Notes under the pieces: generated by a model
Told to the model about the DNA's origin: nothing
What the model saw: only the letters and a program-made list of their open reading frames with translations
Databases searched by the model: none
Made by a program: the position numbers and the translations under genes
Origin: Sphingomonas sp. PAMC 26621
GTDB taxonomy: Bacteria; Pseudomonadota; Alphaproteobacteria; Sphingomonadales; Sphingomonadaceae
Assembly: GCF_000251145.1 (NCBI RefSeq)
Contig: NZ_AIDW01000024.1
Span: 1 to 64,000 of the forward strand
Direction of reading: 5' to 3'
Length of the DNA stretch: 64,000 nucleotides
Part shown: positions 8,747-17,602 of the stretch, piece after piece
Numbering within the stretch: position 1 is the first letter of the stretch
Layout of the letters: every line of letters starts with the position of its first letter

Positions 8747-10815
8747 GCGCGCTTGGCGCGCTGGCGGAAGTGCGCCACCCCCTCGAGGATCCCGCGCGCA
8801 TGGTGCCCACGCGCGACGTAGCAACGGCTGAGATCCTTGCGTTCGGCGAGACCGTCGGAGTGATTGCCGACGATGATCGCATTCGGGGCGGACCGCAGCA
8901 TCTCGATGTCATTGCCGCTGTCGCCGGCGACAATCACCTGGCTCGCCGCCAATCCGAGCGCCTGCCGGACATGTTCGACCGCCGTCCCCTTGGAGGCGGC
9001 GAAGGGCAGTACGTCGAGATAGCGGCCGTGACTCTGGATGATCGTGCAGGTCAGCCCGCGCGAATCGAGCAAGGCGCGAATCCGCGCGCCCGCGTCTGGA
9101 TCGCCCTGGATCATGTAGCTCAGCTTGGCGCGACGCTGCTCGAGCGGGCTTTGCGGGGTCAGCCCGCCCTCGGTGGCGATGACGTGCGCGATCGCCTCGC
9201 GGTCCCACCCGGCGGCGACCTTCGCGTCCCACACGGTGTCGCGGGCATAGACGCCGCCCGGACGGCGATGGTAGATTTCGGACCCGACCGAGGAGATGAC
9301 GATCGCGGGAAGCGGCGCGTGATGCTGCGCCAGCACCGACATCGCGCTGTGGAAGCTGCGCCCGGTGGCGACCGCGAAGACCAGCGCGCGTTCGTCGCCA
9401 TGCCACTCGCGGAACGCATCCAGCGCATCGCCGCATCCAAGCAGCGTACCGTCGATGTCCGACACCAGGAGTTGCCGCGGCGCCGTATTGGTCGACGGGA
9501 CCGATGGGACACTCGCCGCAGCCACTTCGGCCAGCAGCTCGGCGTAAATCGCGACGTGCGCGTTCCAGTCGAAGGTACGGACTGCGGTCCGCCCCCCGGC
9601 GGCATAGCGATCCCACCGCGCCGGGTCGCGGAGGATGGTCAGCAACGCTTCCGAAATCGCCTCAGGCGCGCGCGGATCGACCAGCAGGCCATTGCCGCAG
9701 GTCTCGACGATGTCGTTGGGTCCGCCGCTGTCGGTCGCGACGACGGGCAACCCACAGGCCGCCGCCTCGAGCAGCGTCAGCCCGAACGGTTCGTTGAGCG
9801 CGGGATTGACGAACACCCCGCGCCGCGCACGCGCATAAGCGTAGACCGCGGGAATATCGCTCGGCTTGTGCGTCTTGGGATAGGCGACCTTGCCGTACAG
9901 ATCGTAGCGATCGATGAGGATCAGCAGTTCGGCGAGATTGTCGCGCACCTCGGGCTCGAGCGTGCGCAGGTCCTCGCGGGTCCCGGCGACGATCACGAGG
10001 TTGGCAGCCGCCTGCAATTCGGGCGAGCGGCCATAGGCCTCGACCAGTCCGGCCAGGTTCTTCTTCGTGACCGGGCGCGCAATCGCAAGAAGTGCTGGCT
10101 TGGCGGGATCGGTCAGGAACCGGTCGATCGCCGCGTCAATCGCGGGATTGGGCAGCGCGTTCGCGAAGTCGCCGACGTCGCTGCCCGGCGCGATGATCCG
10201 GATCCGGCCGGGGTCATACGCGTCGTACAAGGCATATTGCAGCTCTGCCTCGTCGCGCGAGGACGCGATGATCGCGGTCGCACCGGCGATCGCGCGATCC
10301 TCGATCGCGATCCGGCGGTCGAGCCCGTCGAGTTCGCGGCAAGGGGCAGCGAACGCCGCGCGTTTTACGTGCCCGAGCGAATGCGCGGTAAAGACATAGG
10401 GAATGCCGAGCCGTTCGTGGACCGCCGCTGCCAAGGCGCCCGCATCGGCATAATGCGCGTGGATCACATCCGGCCAGCGATCCAGCCGCGAGATATGCGA
10501 CACCAGTGCCTCGACCAGACTGTCGTGCTGGGTCCAGAGCTGTTCCTTGGCGAGATAGGCGCAGTCGGCGCTGCGGAGCCGGACGATGCGGGTCTGCGCG
10601 TCGATCGTCTCGATACAGTCGTCATAGCACTCGCCATGTACGTGATCGACAAAGGCCCGGGTGACGATCTCGATCCGGTCGATCGCGGGATTGGGGCCAC
10701 TCGCGCGCACCAGATCGAGCAGGTATCGGATGTGCCCGCCCGTATCGGCGGTGATGCCATATTCCACGTCGCGGGCCCGTAGGCAGCCCTGCAGGGCGAT
10801 ATGGAGTACGAACAT
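8743..10815 (-). CDS. Sucrose-phosphate synthase fused to sucrose-phosphatase-like HAD domain
   Basis: This 690-residue two-domain enzyme starts with FVLHIALQGCLRARDVEYG, followed by ADTGGHIRYLLDL, the hallmark opening of bacterial and plant sucrose-phosphate synthases (GT4). The UDP-glucose binding region includes FVNPALNEPFGLTLLEAAA. From about residue 447 a Cof/SPP-type HAD phosphatase follows, with DxD motif VSDIDGTLLG and the late acidic motif GDSGNDIEML. Known fusions of this kind make sucrose-6-phosphate from UDP-glucose and fructose-6-phosphate and then dephosphorylate it; sucrose would serve as a compatible solute. A related activity such as mannosylfructose-phosphate synthesis cannot be excluded. 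The coupled GT2 gene downstream suggests that the product may be further glycosylated. Confidence 0.83.
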   Translation of the reverse strand: MFVLHIALQGCLRARDVEYGITADTGGHIRYLLDLVRASGPNPAIDRIEIVTRAFVDHVHGECYDDCIETIDAQTRIVRLRSADCAYLAKEQLWTQHDSLVEALVSHISRLDRWPDVIHAHYADAGALAAAVHERLGIPYVFTAHSLGHVKRAAFAAPCRELDGLDRRIAIEDRAIAGATAIIASSRDEAELQYALYDAYDPGRIRIIAPGSDVGDFANALPNPAIDAAIDRFLTDPAKPALLAIARPVTKKNLAGLVEAYGRSPELQAAANLVIVAGTREDLRTLEPEVRDNLAELLILIDRYDLYGKVAYPKTHKPSDIPAVYAYARARRGVFVNPALNEPFGLTLLEAAACGLPVVATDSGGPNDIVETCGNGLLVDPRAPEAISEALLTILRDPARWDRYAAGGRTAVRTFDWNAHVAIYAELLAEVAAASVPSVPSTNTAPRQLLVSDIDGTLLGCGDALDAFREWHGDERALVFAVATGRSFHSAMSVLAQHHAPLPAIVISSVGSEIYHRRPGGVYARDTVWDAKVAAGWDREAIAHVIATEGGLTPQSPLEQRRAKLSYMIQGDPDAGARIRALLDSRGLTCTIIQSHGRYLDVLPFAASKGTAVEHVRQALGLAASQVIVAGDSGNDIEMLRSAPNAIIVGNHSDGLAERKDLSRCYVARGHHARGILEGVAHFRQRAKRA

Positions 10816-10843
10816 GGTTCCCGTTCACCCTGGAGACAGGAAG

Positions 10844-12076
10844 ATGGAACCCTTGCGCGAGCGCGACGGTTCCGATGCCATGTCCGGGAATCTACCTAAT
10901 CGAAAGCAAGGCTCGCCGCGGTTGCAGGTCGGACTGCTCACCTGGGCGCTGCCGCCGGAGAAAAGCGGCCTGTCGCGTGCGGCGCTGGAGATCGCGCATG
11001 CCGTGTACGAGGCAGGCGCGGATGTCCGCGTCTTCACGCTCGACCGTGCGAATCGCGAGCAGGACGGTGCGATCACGATCATCGGATGCGCCCCGGGTGA
11101 CGGGCTCGAACGGCTGCGCGGGCATGCCGCGATCGGTCACCTCGCCGCGCCGCTGGCATTCCGCGCGGCGGTGCTGGAGGAACACCGGATCCAGCCGTTC
11201 GACGTGATCGAGGCGACCAACTGGTATGCCCCGGGCGCGGCGATCACGGGGATCCCGCTCGTCACCCGCAATTCGACCCCCGCCGCAATCTCGCTGGCGC
11301 AGGACCCGACGGTGCGCAACCGGATCGACCGTCTGGCCGCGACGCTGATCGAGAAGATCTCCGCCCGCCGCAGCGCCGGGCTGATCTCGAACACCGCCGC
11401 GCATGGCGCGACGATCGCCAGACTGTACGGCGTTCCCCCCCCCGGCCCACGGCACGCGGTGATCGGCCTCAGCCTGCCGCAAGCGATCACCGAACGCGGC
11501 CAGCGCGCGACCTATCCGGGGGCCGGGCCGATCGAACTGCTGTTCGTGGGCCGCAACGAGCCGCGCAAGGGGTTCGACGCGGTGCTCGACGCCGCGACGA
11601 TCCTGAGCGGCGATGTCGCGGCCGGGCGGCTCGCGCCGTTCCGCCTGACGCTGGTCGGCGCGGAGGACCGCGACGTGAGCGCGTTGCCGGCGCGGACCCG
11701 CGCGTATCTCCGGCTGTTCCACCGGGTCGGCGAGCAGGCGTTGCACGACCTGTTCGCACAGGCGCATATCGTCGTCGCGCCGTCGCGCTACGAGAGTTTC
11801 GGGCTGGTCTATCAGGAAGCTATGATGTTCGGTCGCCCGATCGTTGCCTGCGCCGAGGATGCGAGCGCGCGGTTGTTCGTCGGTCAAAGCGGCGCGGGGA
11901 TCCTGGCGCGCCATTGCACGGGCGAGGCCGTCGCCGCCGCGCTGCGCCCGCTGATGACCGACCGGACGCTGCGCGAACAACATGCCGCCGCCAGCCGCGC
12001 TGCTTCCGGCCAGTTCACGCGGCGGACACTGGGCGAACAGACGCTCGCCGCCTATCGGTCCGCGATCGCATCATAG
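10844..12076 (+). CDS. GT4-family glycosyltransferase
   Basis: The protein of about 410 residues opens with LQVGLLTWALPPEKSGLSRA, the GT4 glycine-rich N-terminal strand. It contains LLFVGRNEPRKGFD, the strand before the C-terminal domain, and APSRYESFGLVYQEAMMFG, the E-x7-E UDP/GDP-sugar site. I chose ATG 10844 because GGAGACAGGAAG lies immediately upstream; longer in-frame starts lie inside the divergent sucrose-phosphate gene. The two divergent start codons are only 28 bp apart. The 3' end overlaps the convergent zinc-ribbon GT2 gene by 25 bp. A run of nine C at 11435-11443 keeps the frame. Confidence 0.8.
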   Translation: MEPLRERDGSDAMSGNLPNRKQGSPRLQVGLLTWALPPEKSGLSRAALEIAHAVYEAGADVRVFTLDRANREQDGAITIIGCAPGDGLERLRGHAAIGHLAAPLAFRAAVLEEHRIQPFDVIEATNWYAPGAAITGIPLVTRNSTPAAISLAQDPTVRNRIDRLAATLIEKISARRSAGLISNTAAHGATIARLYGVPPPGPRHAVIGLSLPQAITERGQRATYPGAGPIELLFVGRNEPRKGFDAVLDAATILSGDVAAGRLAPFRLTLVGAEDRDVSALPARTRAYLRLFHRVGEQALHDLFAQAHIVVAPSRYESFGLVYQEAMMFGRPIVACAEDASARLFVGQSGAGILARHCTGEAVAAALRPLMTDRTLREQHAAASRAASGQFTRRTLGEQTLAAYRSAIAS

Positions 12077-12948
12077 GGGCGCAACAGCCGTGCCTCGTCC
12101 TCGGGGCGTGCACCGTCCGCCGACATCGCGGCGTAGGTCCGGGTGCGTGCGCGGACCCGTTCGAACTCGAGGCGGTGTTCGATCGCGCCGCACAAGGCGA
12201 GCGACGTCTGCGCGAACGGCACCACGGGGCGTTCGTGCACCAGCCCCGCGAAGCGCACCTCGGCGCGATTGAGCCGGTACTGGATATCGGGAAACAAGGC
12301 GGAAGGTTCGCCATCGACCAGGTTGCGGCGCGCGAGCCCGAGCGAGCGAAGGTCGTCCCGATCGGCCGCCTCGACCAGCCAGCCGAGATTGTCGAGCAGC
12401 ACGGCATCGGGACGTTCGTCACTGTCGAGCTGGAGCACCCAGCCCGCTCCGGCAAGTGCCTGGAGGCGATTGCGCTGGCGGGCGAAATCGCCGTCGAGCG
12501 GATGCGCATGCACCTCCGCCGTGGCGAACAGCCCGCGCCACGGCGCCGCATCAGACGCATCGACCAGCACGATCCGGCGCACGAAACCGGGCATCGCGTC
12601 GATGAGCGATGCCGCTGCGGCGCATTCGCCCGGCTGCGTCATGATCGCGAGCGTGATCGCATGCGCGCGGGGTTCGGCCGGGCGCGCGCTTTCCTCGGCC
12701 AGCACATGACCGAACCGCCACGCGGCGTTGCGCCATCCGCCGGCGGACAAGGCCCAGCGGTCGCCGGGAACGGGCCTCGCCACACCGTCCGCCAGGCGGT
12801 GCCGGATCGCATCGGCAACCGCAGCGAGCGGAACCCCCGCGTCGACCTGCAATCCGCAATGCGTACATTCCTCGCCCCCGATCCGCGAATGCCAGTCGGG
12901 GTTGCCACAGACCGGGCAGCGCAACCGCGCGGCGTGGCGGATCGTCAT
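12052..12948 (-). CDS. GT2-like glycosyltransferase with N-terminal zinc ribbon
   Basis: The 298-residue protein starts with a Cys4 zinc ribbon (CPVCGNPDW... then CTHCGLQVD, residues about 10-35). Next comes a linker and a GT2-like GT-A domain with WVLQLDSDERP as the DxD-type motif (about residues 180-190) and VHERPVVPF near the C-terminus, as in glycosyltransferases of the WaaE/SunS type. ATG 12948 overlaps the TGA of the upstream GT4 gene as ATGA. The ribbon-plus-GT2 arrangement is uncommon and may serve in protein or acceptor recognition (inference). A much longer in-frame reading upstream is only the shadow of the preceding gene. Confidence 0.72.
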   Translation of the reverse strand: MTIRHAARLRCPVCGNPDWHSRIGGEECTHCGLQVDAGVPLAAVADAIRHRLADGVARPVPGDRWALSAGGWRNAAWRFGHVLAEESARPAEPRAHAITLAIMTQPGECAAAASLIDAMPGFVRRIVLVDASDAAPWRGLFATAEVHAHPLDGDFARQRNRLQALAGAGWVLQLDSDERPDAVLLDNLGWLVEAADRDDLRSLGLARRNLVDGEPSALFPDIQYRLNRAEVRFAGLVHERPVVPFAQTSLALCGAIEHRLEFERVRARTRTYAAMSADGARPEDEARLLRPYDAIADR

Positions 12949-14018
12949 CGCGCCGCCCGGGCGATCTGCGCGCGGTAGAGCGCGACGTAATCGCGCGCCA
13001 TTCGCTCGGCGGTGAAGCGCGCCTCGAATCGGCGGCGGATCGTCGCGCGGTCGAGCGTCGCCGCCTGCGCCACCGCCGCGACCGCCTCGGCTTCGCTCGA
13101 GACGATGAAGCCGGTGACGCCGGGCTCGACGATCTCGCGCACGCTGCCCTCGTCCCATGCGATCACCGGCGTGCCGCACGCCATCGCCTCGATCATCACC
13201 AGCCCGAACGGTTCGGGCCAGTCGATCGGAAACACCAGCGCCACCGCCTTGCCGAGCAGGTCCTGCTTGGCGGCATCGTCCAGTTCGCCGACATGGACGA
13301 TCCGCTCGCCGAGCGCGGGCGCGACATGCGCCGCGAAATAGGTCGGGTTGCCGACGTCGACCGCCCCCGCCAGCCGCAGCGGCATCCCCGCCCCCCGGGC
13401 GATCGCGATCGCGCGGTCGGGGCGTTTCTGGTCGGTCATCCGCCCGATGAACGCGAGATAGCCCTCCGCCCCGTCCCCCTGCGCGTAGCGATCCCGCGCG
13501 ATGCCGTGATGGACGACGCCCGCGAGGTTCGCCGGCGGCAGCGCGCGCGCTTGCGATGCCGAGATCGCCGCGACCGGAAGATCGCGGAAATGCCCGAAGA
13601 ACAGCTGCCGGTCCCGCTCGTCGAGCCGCCAGTGGACCGTGGTGATGCTCCGCGCCCGCACATCGCCAAGGACAGCGGCATGCGCGAATTCGCCGTGACA
13701 ATGGACGACATCAAAGGAGTCGAGCCGTTCGCGCAGCAGGTCGAGCTGCATCGCCTCGAGCGCGGCGGGAACGCCCGGCGCGACCTTGCCGTACATGTGC
13801 TCCAGCGCCGAAAGGCTCGGGCCGGCCGATACCAGCGGGGCCGAACTCCGGCTGTCCTCGGGCGCGAACAGCGTGACGGCATGCCCTTGCGCCACCAGCG
13901 CCTCGGTCAGGTCGTAGACAACGCGCTCGGTCCCGCCCGATCCCCGCGGCGGGACCGGGAAGATGACCGGCGCGACCTGCGCAATGCGCAGCGGGTTCGG
14001 AATCGGAGCGTCGGCCAT
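12945..14018 (-). CDS. GT4-family glycosyltransferase
   Basis: The protein of about 357 residues opens with LRIAQVAPVIFPVPPRGSGG, followed by the GT4 pattern TERVVYDLTEALVAQGH. It contains FIGRMTDQKRPDRAI before the C-terminal nucleotide-sugar domain and PEPFGLVMIEAMACGTPVIA as the E-x7-E motif. I chose ATG 14018 because GGGAGAGAT sits directly before it; an ATG 33 bases further upstream is less likely. Its stop is embedded in the start of the zinc-ribbon GT2 gene, so the two enzymes probably act in sequence on one glycan or glycoside. Cytosolic. Confidence 0.82.
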   Translation of the reverse strand: MADAPIPNPLRIAQVAPVIFPVPPRGSGGTERVVYDLTEALVAQGHAVTLFAPEDSRSSAPLVSAGPSLSALEHMYGKVAPGVPAALEAMQLDLLRERLDSFDVVHCHGEFAHAAVLGDVRARSITTVHWRLDERDRQLFFGHFRDLPVAAISASQARALPPANLAGVVHHGIARDRYAQGDGAEGYLAFIGRMTDQKRPDRAIAIARGAGMPLRLAGAVDVGNPTYFAAHVAPALGERIVHVGELDDAAKQDLLGKAVALVFPIDWPEPFGLVMIEAMACGTPVIAWDEGSVREIVEPGVTGFIVSSEAEAVAAVAQAATLDRATIRRRFEARFTAERMARDYVALYRAQIARAAR

Positions 14019-14227
14019 ATCTCTCCCGGTTCGGGACGATTGCCCGAACACGATGGACGAACCTGTAACGAGTCGGTTCCCGCGGACGTGGTCGGGCCTC
14101 CGTTCGCCCGCGGTCGGGCCAGGTGTTTCGCCCCGCAGTGCATCCTTACGGTGCCGCCGTCCGTTCTACACCGCAGCGCAGCAAGCGCACCCCTTCACCC
14201 CCCTTTTTACGAGGAAAGGCAAACTCC

Positions 14228-14653
14228 ATGTCGATCAACGTCATTTACAAGACCAGCGCCACCGCCACCGGCGGCCGCGACGGCTCGACTCGCTCCGACG
14301 ATGGTTCGGTCAATCTCAAGCTGGTCGTCCCCAAGGAGATGGGTGGCCCCGGCGGTGACGGCGCCAACCCCGAGAAGCTGTTCGCGGCGGGCTATTCCGC
14401 CTGCTTCATCGGCGCGATGAAGGCGGTTTCGGGCAAGGTCGGGGTCAAGGTACCCGCCGACACGACCGTTACCGCGGAGATCGGCTTCGGTCCGCGCTCC
14501 GAGGGTGGCTTCGGCATCACCGCCGATCTTACCATCTCGCTGCCGGGCGTCGACAAGGCAGATGCCGAGAAGCTCGCGCAGGCGGCGCATGAAGTGTGCC
14601 CCTATTCCAACGCGACGCGCAACAACGTCGACGTCGGGCTGCACATCGCCTGA
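14228..14653 (+). CDS. ohr: Organic hydroperoxide resistance protein Ohr
   Basis: This 141-residue OsmC/Ohr protein opens with the Ohr signature YKTSATATGGRDG and carries both redox cysteines: C59 in YSACF (peroxidatic) and C124 in EVCPYS (resolving). Ohr dimers reduce organic and fatty-acid hydroperoxides, using lipoylated proteins as electron donor. The start was chosen at ATG 14228, after GAGGAAAGG; an upstream in-frame ATG at 14123 would add a 35-residue lead foreign to the family. No ohrR repressor gene adjoins, which is unusual since ohr is often next to it. A GC-rich stem-loop follows the stop. Confidence 0.93.
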   Translation: MSINVIYKTSATATGGRDGSTRSDDGSVNLKLVVPKEMGGPGGDGANPEKLFAAGYSACFIGAMKAVSGKVGVKVPADTTVTAEIGFGPRSEGGFGITADLTISLPGVDKADAEKLAQAAHEVCPYSNATRNNVDVGLHIA

Positions 14654-15016
14654 GCTTGCGCCGACGATTCGCCCGGCCGCGCGGTTTCGCCGCCACGGCC
14701 GGGCGGATCACGGCCCGGGCGCAGGGGGAGATCTCCCGAACGGGTGCCACCGCCCGAGCCGCGTTAACGTTCCTAAACCCACGCTGAACGGTGTCGTTCA
14801 GGCGATGGTGTCAGCGCCCTGTTATCGCCCGACAAAACCGGACCAAAGCACGGATTGAAACCGTGCCGTCGCCATTCGGCAAAAGACCGAGGGACGATGC
14901 GACCATAGCGGACCTTCTTCGTTGTGCCGGCTGATTGTCGGAGCGCGCGTGATGTCCAACCCCCTTTCCCCTCCCCTGCGACGCCGCGCGACCCCGAGTT
15001 TTCCGGACGATCGCGC
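14654..15016. other. Gap between ohr and arsB-like gene
   Basis: This 363-bp stretch holds the ohr terminator candidate (14670-14705) and a small perfect hairpin CTGAACG-GTGT-CGTTCAG at 14784-14801. No convincing protein-coding signal is seen on either strand. A GTG at 14924 could extend the downstream transporter by 31 residues, but the added residues do not look like its family. Confidence 0.5.
14670..14705 (+). terminator. Candidate terminator after ohr
   Basis: CGCCCGGCCG and its exact complement CGGCCGGGCG form a 10-bp stem around a 16-base loop, 17 bases after the ohr stop. No T tract follows, so efficiency is uncertain. Confidence 0.45.
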
Positions 15017-16267
15017 GTGATCCTCGCGACAGGGGCGACCTGGGGGATCTGCGCTGCGCCCACTGCCGGGGTCATCACCCGCCCGTTCCGCTGGCCCGAG
15101 GCGATCTGGGCGGTGCTCGGCGCGGCGTTGCTGCTGGCGTTCGGCCTGCTCCCGACAAGCGCGGCGATCGGCGCGATCGGGACGGGGATGGACGTCTATC
15201 TGTTCCTGATCGGGATGATGCTGTTGAGCGAGACCTGCCGCCGGCAGGGGCTGTTCGACTGGGTCGCGGCGACCGCGGTCACCCATGCCGGGGGCTCGCG
15301 CCCGCGACTCTTCCTGCTGGTCTATGCGACCGGGATCGTCACCACGACCTTCCTGTCGAACGACGCGACCGCGGTCGTGCTGACCCCCGCGGTCTACGCC
15401 GCCGCGCGTGCCGCCAAGGCGGAGCCGCTCCCGCTGCTGTTCGCCTGTGCGCTGATCGCCAATGCCGCAAGCTTCGTGCTGCCGATCTCCAATCCGGCCA
15501 ATCTGGTGCTGTACGGCGGGCACATGCCCCCGCTCGGGCAGTGGTTCGCATCGTTCGCGCTGCCCTCGGTCGCGTCGATCGGCGTGACCTTCGCGATGCT
15601 GCGCTGGATCGAGCGCGACCGGATCGTCGGCACGTGCGAGGCAACCGTCGATCGCGCGCCGCTGACCGCGGGCGGGCGGATGGCGCTCGGCGGAATCATC
15701 GCCACCGCGATCCTCCTGCTGGCGGCCTCGGCGTTCGACCAGCAACTCGGGTTGCCGACCTGCATCGCCGGTGTCGCGACGTTGCTCGTCGTCTGCGCGA
15801 TGACCCACAGTTCCCCGATCACGGTCGCGCGCGACGTGTCGTGGAGCGTGCTGCCGCTGGTCGCGGGGCTGTTCGTGCTCGTCGCCGCGCTCGATCATAC
15901 CGGTGTGATCCGCGCCGTCGCGCAGGCGCTTCGCAGCCTCGCGACCGATCCCGCCACGGGCGGCGCGATCGCGGGGACGGTGCTCGCCTTCGGGTCCAAC
16001 CTCATCAACAATCTCCCCGCCGGTCTCATCGCGAGCAGCGCGGTCGCGCAGGCGCATCCGGCGAGGCTGATGGTCGAAGCGCTGCTGATCGGGGTCGATC
16101 TCGGGCCCAACCTCTCGATCACGGGCTCGCTCGCGACGATCCTCTGGCTCCAGGCGATCCGCCGCGAGGGCGAGGACGTCGGTTTCTGGCGATTTCTGAA
16201 AGTCGGTGCCGTCACGATGGTGCCGGCGCTGGCCGCCGCGCTCGCCGCCCGCATCCTCCTCGGCTGA
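15017..16267 (+). CDS. ArsB-like / ion-transporter superfamily carrier
   Basis: This polytopic membrane protein of about 416 residues has roughly 11-12 hydrophobic segments. It has the ArsB/NhaD superfamily layout: MDVYLFLIGMMLLSE after the second helix, the intramembrane motif TTFLSNDATAVVLTPA, and the C-terminal pseudo-repeat GSNLINNLPAGLIASSA. These helix-breaking Asn/Asp motifs are typical of the arsenite permease branch. I prefer GTG 15017 because the family begins close to this point; GTG 14924 is the alternative. No arsR, arsC or arsH is nearby, so arsenite export is only one option and sodium or organic anion transport is possible. The next MFS gene follows after 47 bp, probably as an operon. 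Confidence 0.75.
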   Translation: MILATGATWGICAAPTAGVITRPFRWPEAIWAVLGAALLLAFGLLPTSAAIGAIGTGMDVYLFLIGMMLLSETCRRQGLFDWVAATAVTHAGGSRPRLFLLVYATGIVTTTFLSNDATAVVLTPAVYAAARAAKAEPLPLLFACALIANAASFVLPISNPANLVLYGGHMPPLGQWFASFALPSVASIGVTFAMLRWIERDRIVGTCEATVDRAPLTAGGRMALGGIIATAILLLAASAFDQQLGLPTCIAGVATLLVVCAMTHSSPITVARDVSWSVLPLVAGLFVLVAALDHTGVIRAVAQALRSLATDPATGGAIAGTVLAFGSNLINNLPAGLIASSAVAQAHPARLMVEALLIGVDLGPNLSITGSLATILWLQAIRREGEDVGFWRFLKVGAVTMVPALAAALAARILLG

Positions 16268-16314
16268 CCTCCTCCCCACCGACCTGCCCCCTCCTGCGCA
16301 AGCGAGACCCCCTG

Positions 16315-17577
16315 ATGGCCACTGCATCCGCGGCCCGCACTTCGGGCGGTACGACACCCGAAACATCCCAACCGGGCGGCACGCTCGACGCGCTCAACTT
16401 CTTCCTTGCCGACGTCCGCGACGGGCTCGGGCCGTATCTCGCGATCTATCTCGTCGCGGTGCGCGGGCCGGCGCATGGCTGGAACGAGGCGACCGTCGGG
16501 CTGGTGCTGACGATCGCGGGGATCGTCGGCCTGCTCGCGCAGACCCCCGCCGGGAGCCTGATCGACCGCAGCAAGAACAAGCCACGGATCGTGATGATCG
16601 CCGCGCTGCTCGTCACGATCAGCAGCCTGTCGCTGCCGATCGCCTCCGGATTCGCGATGGTGACGATCACCCAGTCGATCGCGGCGGTCGCGGGCGCGGT
16701 GTTCGCGCCCGCGATTTCGGCGATCACGCTCGGGCTGGTCGGCCCGAAGCTGTTCGCCAAGCGAGTCGCGCGGAACGAGGCGTTCAACCACGGCGGCAAT
16801 GCGGTGTCCGCCGCGCTGGCGGGCGTGCTCGCGTGGAAGTTCGGGCCGGTCGTGGTGTTCTGGCTGATGGCCGGGCTGACCGTCGCGAGCATCGCGACGA
16901 CCTTCCGCATCCGCAACGACGACATCGACAATGCGGTCGCGCGCGGGCTCGATTGCGAGCCCGAGGAAGGGTGCGAGGAACCGAGCGGCTGGAAGGTGCT
17001 GGTCGAGAACAAGCCGCTGATGCTCTTCGCGGTGATCGCCTTCCTGTTCCACCTGTCGAACGCTGCGATGCTGACGTCGGTCAGCCAGTTGCTCGCCAAG
17101 ACGGTCGGCAAGGATCAGGCGACATCGCTCACCGCCGCGTGCATCGTCGCGGCGCAGCTGGTGATGGTGCCCGTCGCGATCATCGTCGGGCGCAATACCG
17201 AACGCTGGGGGACCAAGCCGATCTTCCTGCTCGCCTTCGTCTTCCTCGCGGCGCGCGGCGCGCTGTATACCGTGTCGAACGATCCCTACTGGCTGGTCGG
17301 CGTGCAGGCGCTCGACGGCGTCGGCGCGGGGATTTTCGGGGCGCTGTTCCCGGTGGTGATCTCGGACCTGACCGAGGGAACCGGGCGGTTCAACGTCAGC
17401 CAGGGTGCGGTCGCGACGACGCAGGGGCTGGGCGCGGCGCTGTCGGCGTCGCTGGCCGGGTCGATCATCGTCTGGGCCGGGTATAGCGTGAGCTTCCTCA
17501 CGCTCTCGGTCGTCGCGGGCGCGGGGTTCGCGCTGTATCTGCTGGCGATGCCCGAGACGAAGAAGGCGAAGGCCTGA
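16315..17577 (+). CDS. MFS transporter
   Basis: This is a 420-residue, 12-helix major facilitator protein. The N-terminus has LDALNFFLADVRDGLGPYLA, a charged first-helix motif seen in a bacterial MFS subgroup. The loop between helices two and three reads AGSLIDRSKNKPR, a variant of the MFS A motif. An acidic loop (DCEPEEGCEEPSG) lies between the two six-helix halves. The start is ATG 16315. It follows the ArsB-like carrier by 47 bp and ends 25 bp before the convergent LysR gene. The partnership with an ArsB-like carrier hints at metalloid or anion detoxification, but the substrate is unknown. Confidence 0.82.
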   Translation: MATASAARTSGGTTPETSQPGGTLDALNFFLADVRDGLGPYLAIYLVAVRGPAHGWNEATVGLVLTIAGIVGLLAQTPAGSLIDRSKNKPRIVMIAALLVTISSLSLPIASGFAMVTITQSIAAVAGAVFAPAISAITLGLVGPKLFAKRVARNEAFNHGGNAVSAALAGVLAWKFGPVVVFWLMAGLTVASIATTFRIRNDDIDNAVARGLDCEPEEGCEEPSGWKVLVENKPLMLFAVIAFLFHLSNAAMLTSVSQLLAKTVGKDQATSLTAACIVAAQLVMVPVAIIVGRNTERWGTKPIFLLAFVFLAARGALYTVSNDPYWLVGVQALDGVGAGIFGALFPVVISDLTEGTGRFNVSQGAVATTQGLGAALSASLAGSIIVWAGYSVSFLTLSVVAGAGFALYLLAMPETKKAKA

Positions 17578-17602
17578 GCGGTTTGCGGGTGGGGACGGTC
17601 GC

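Noticed and set aside
11435..11443. Run of nine C in a GT4 gene as a frameshift site
   Set aside because: The glycosyltransferase reading frame and its motifs continue unbroken on both sides.
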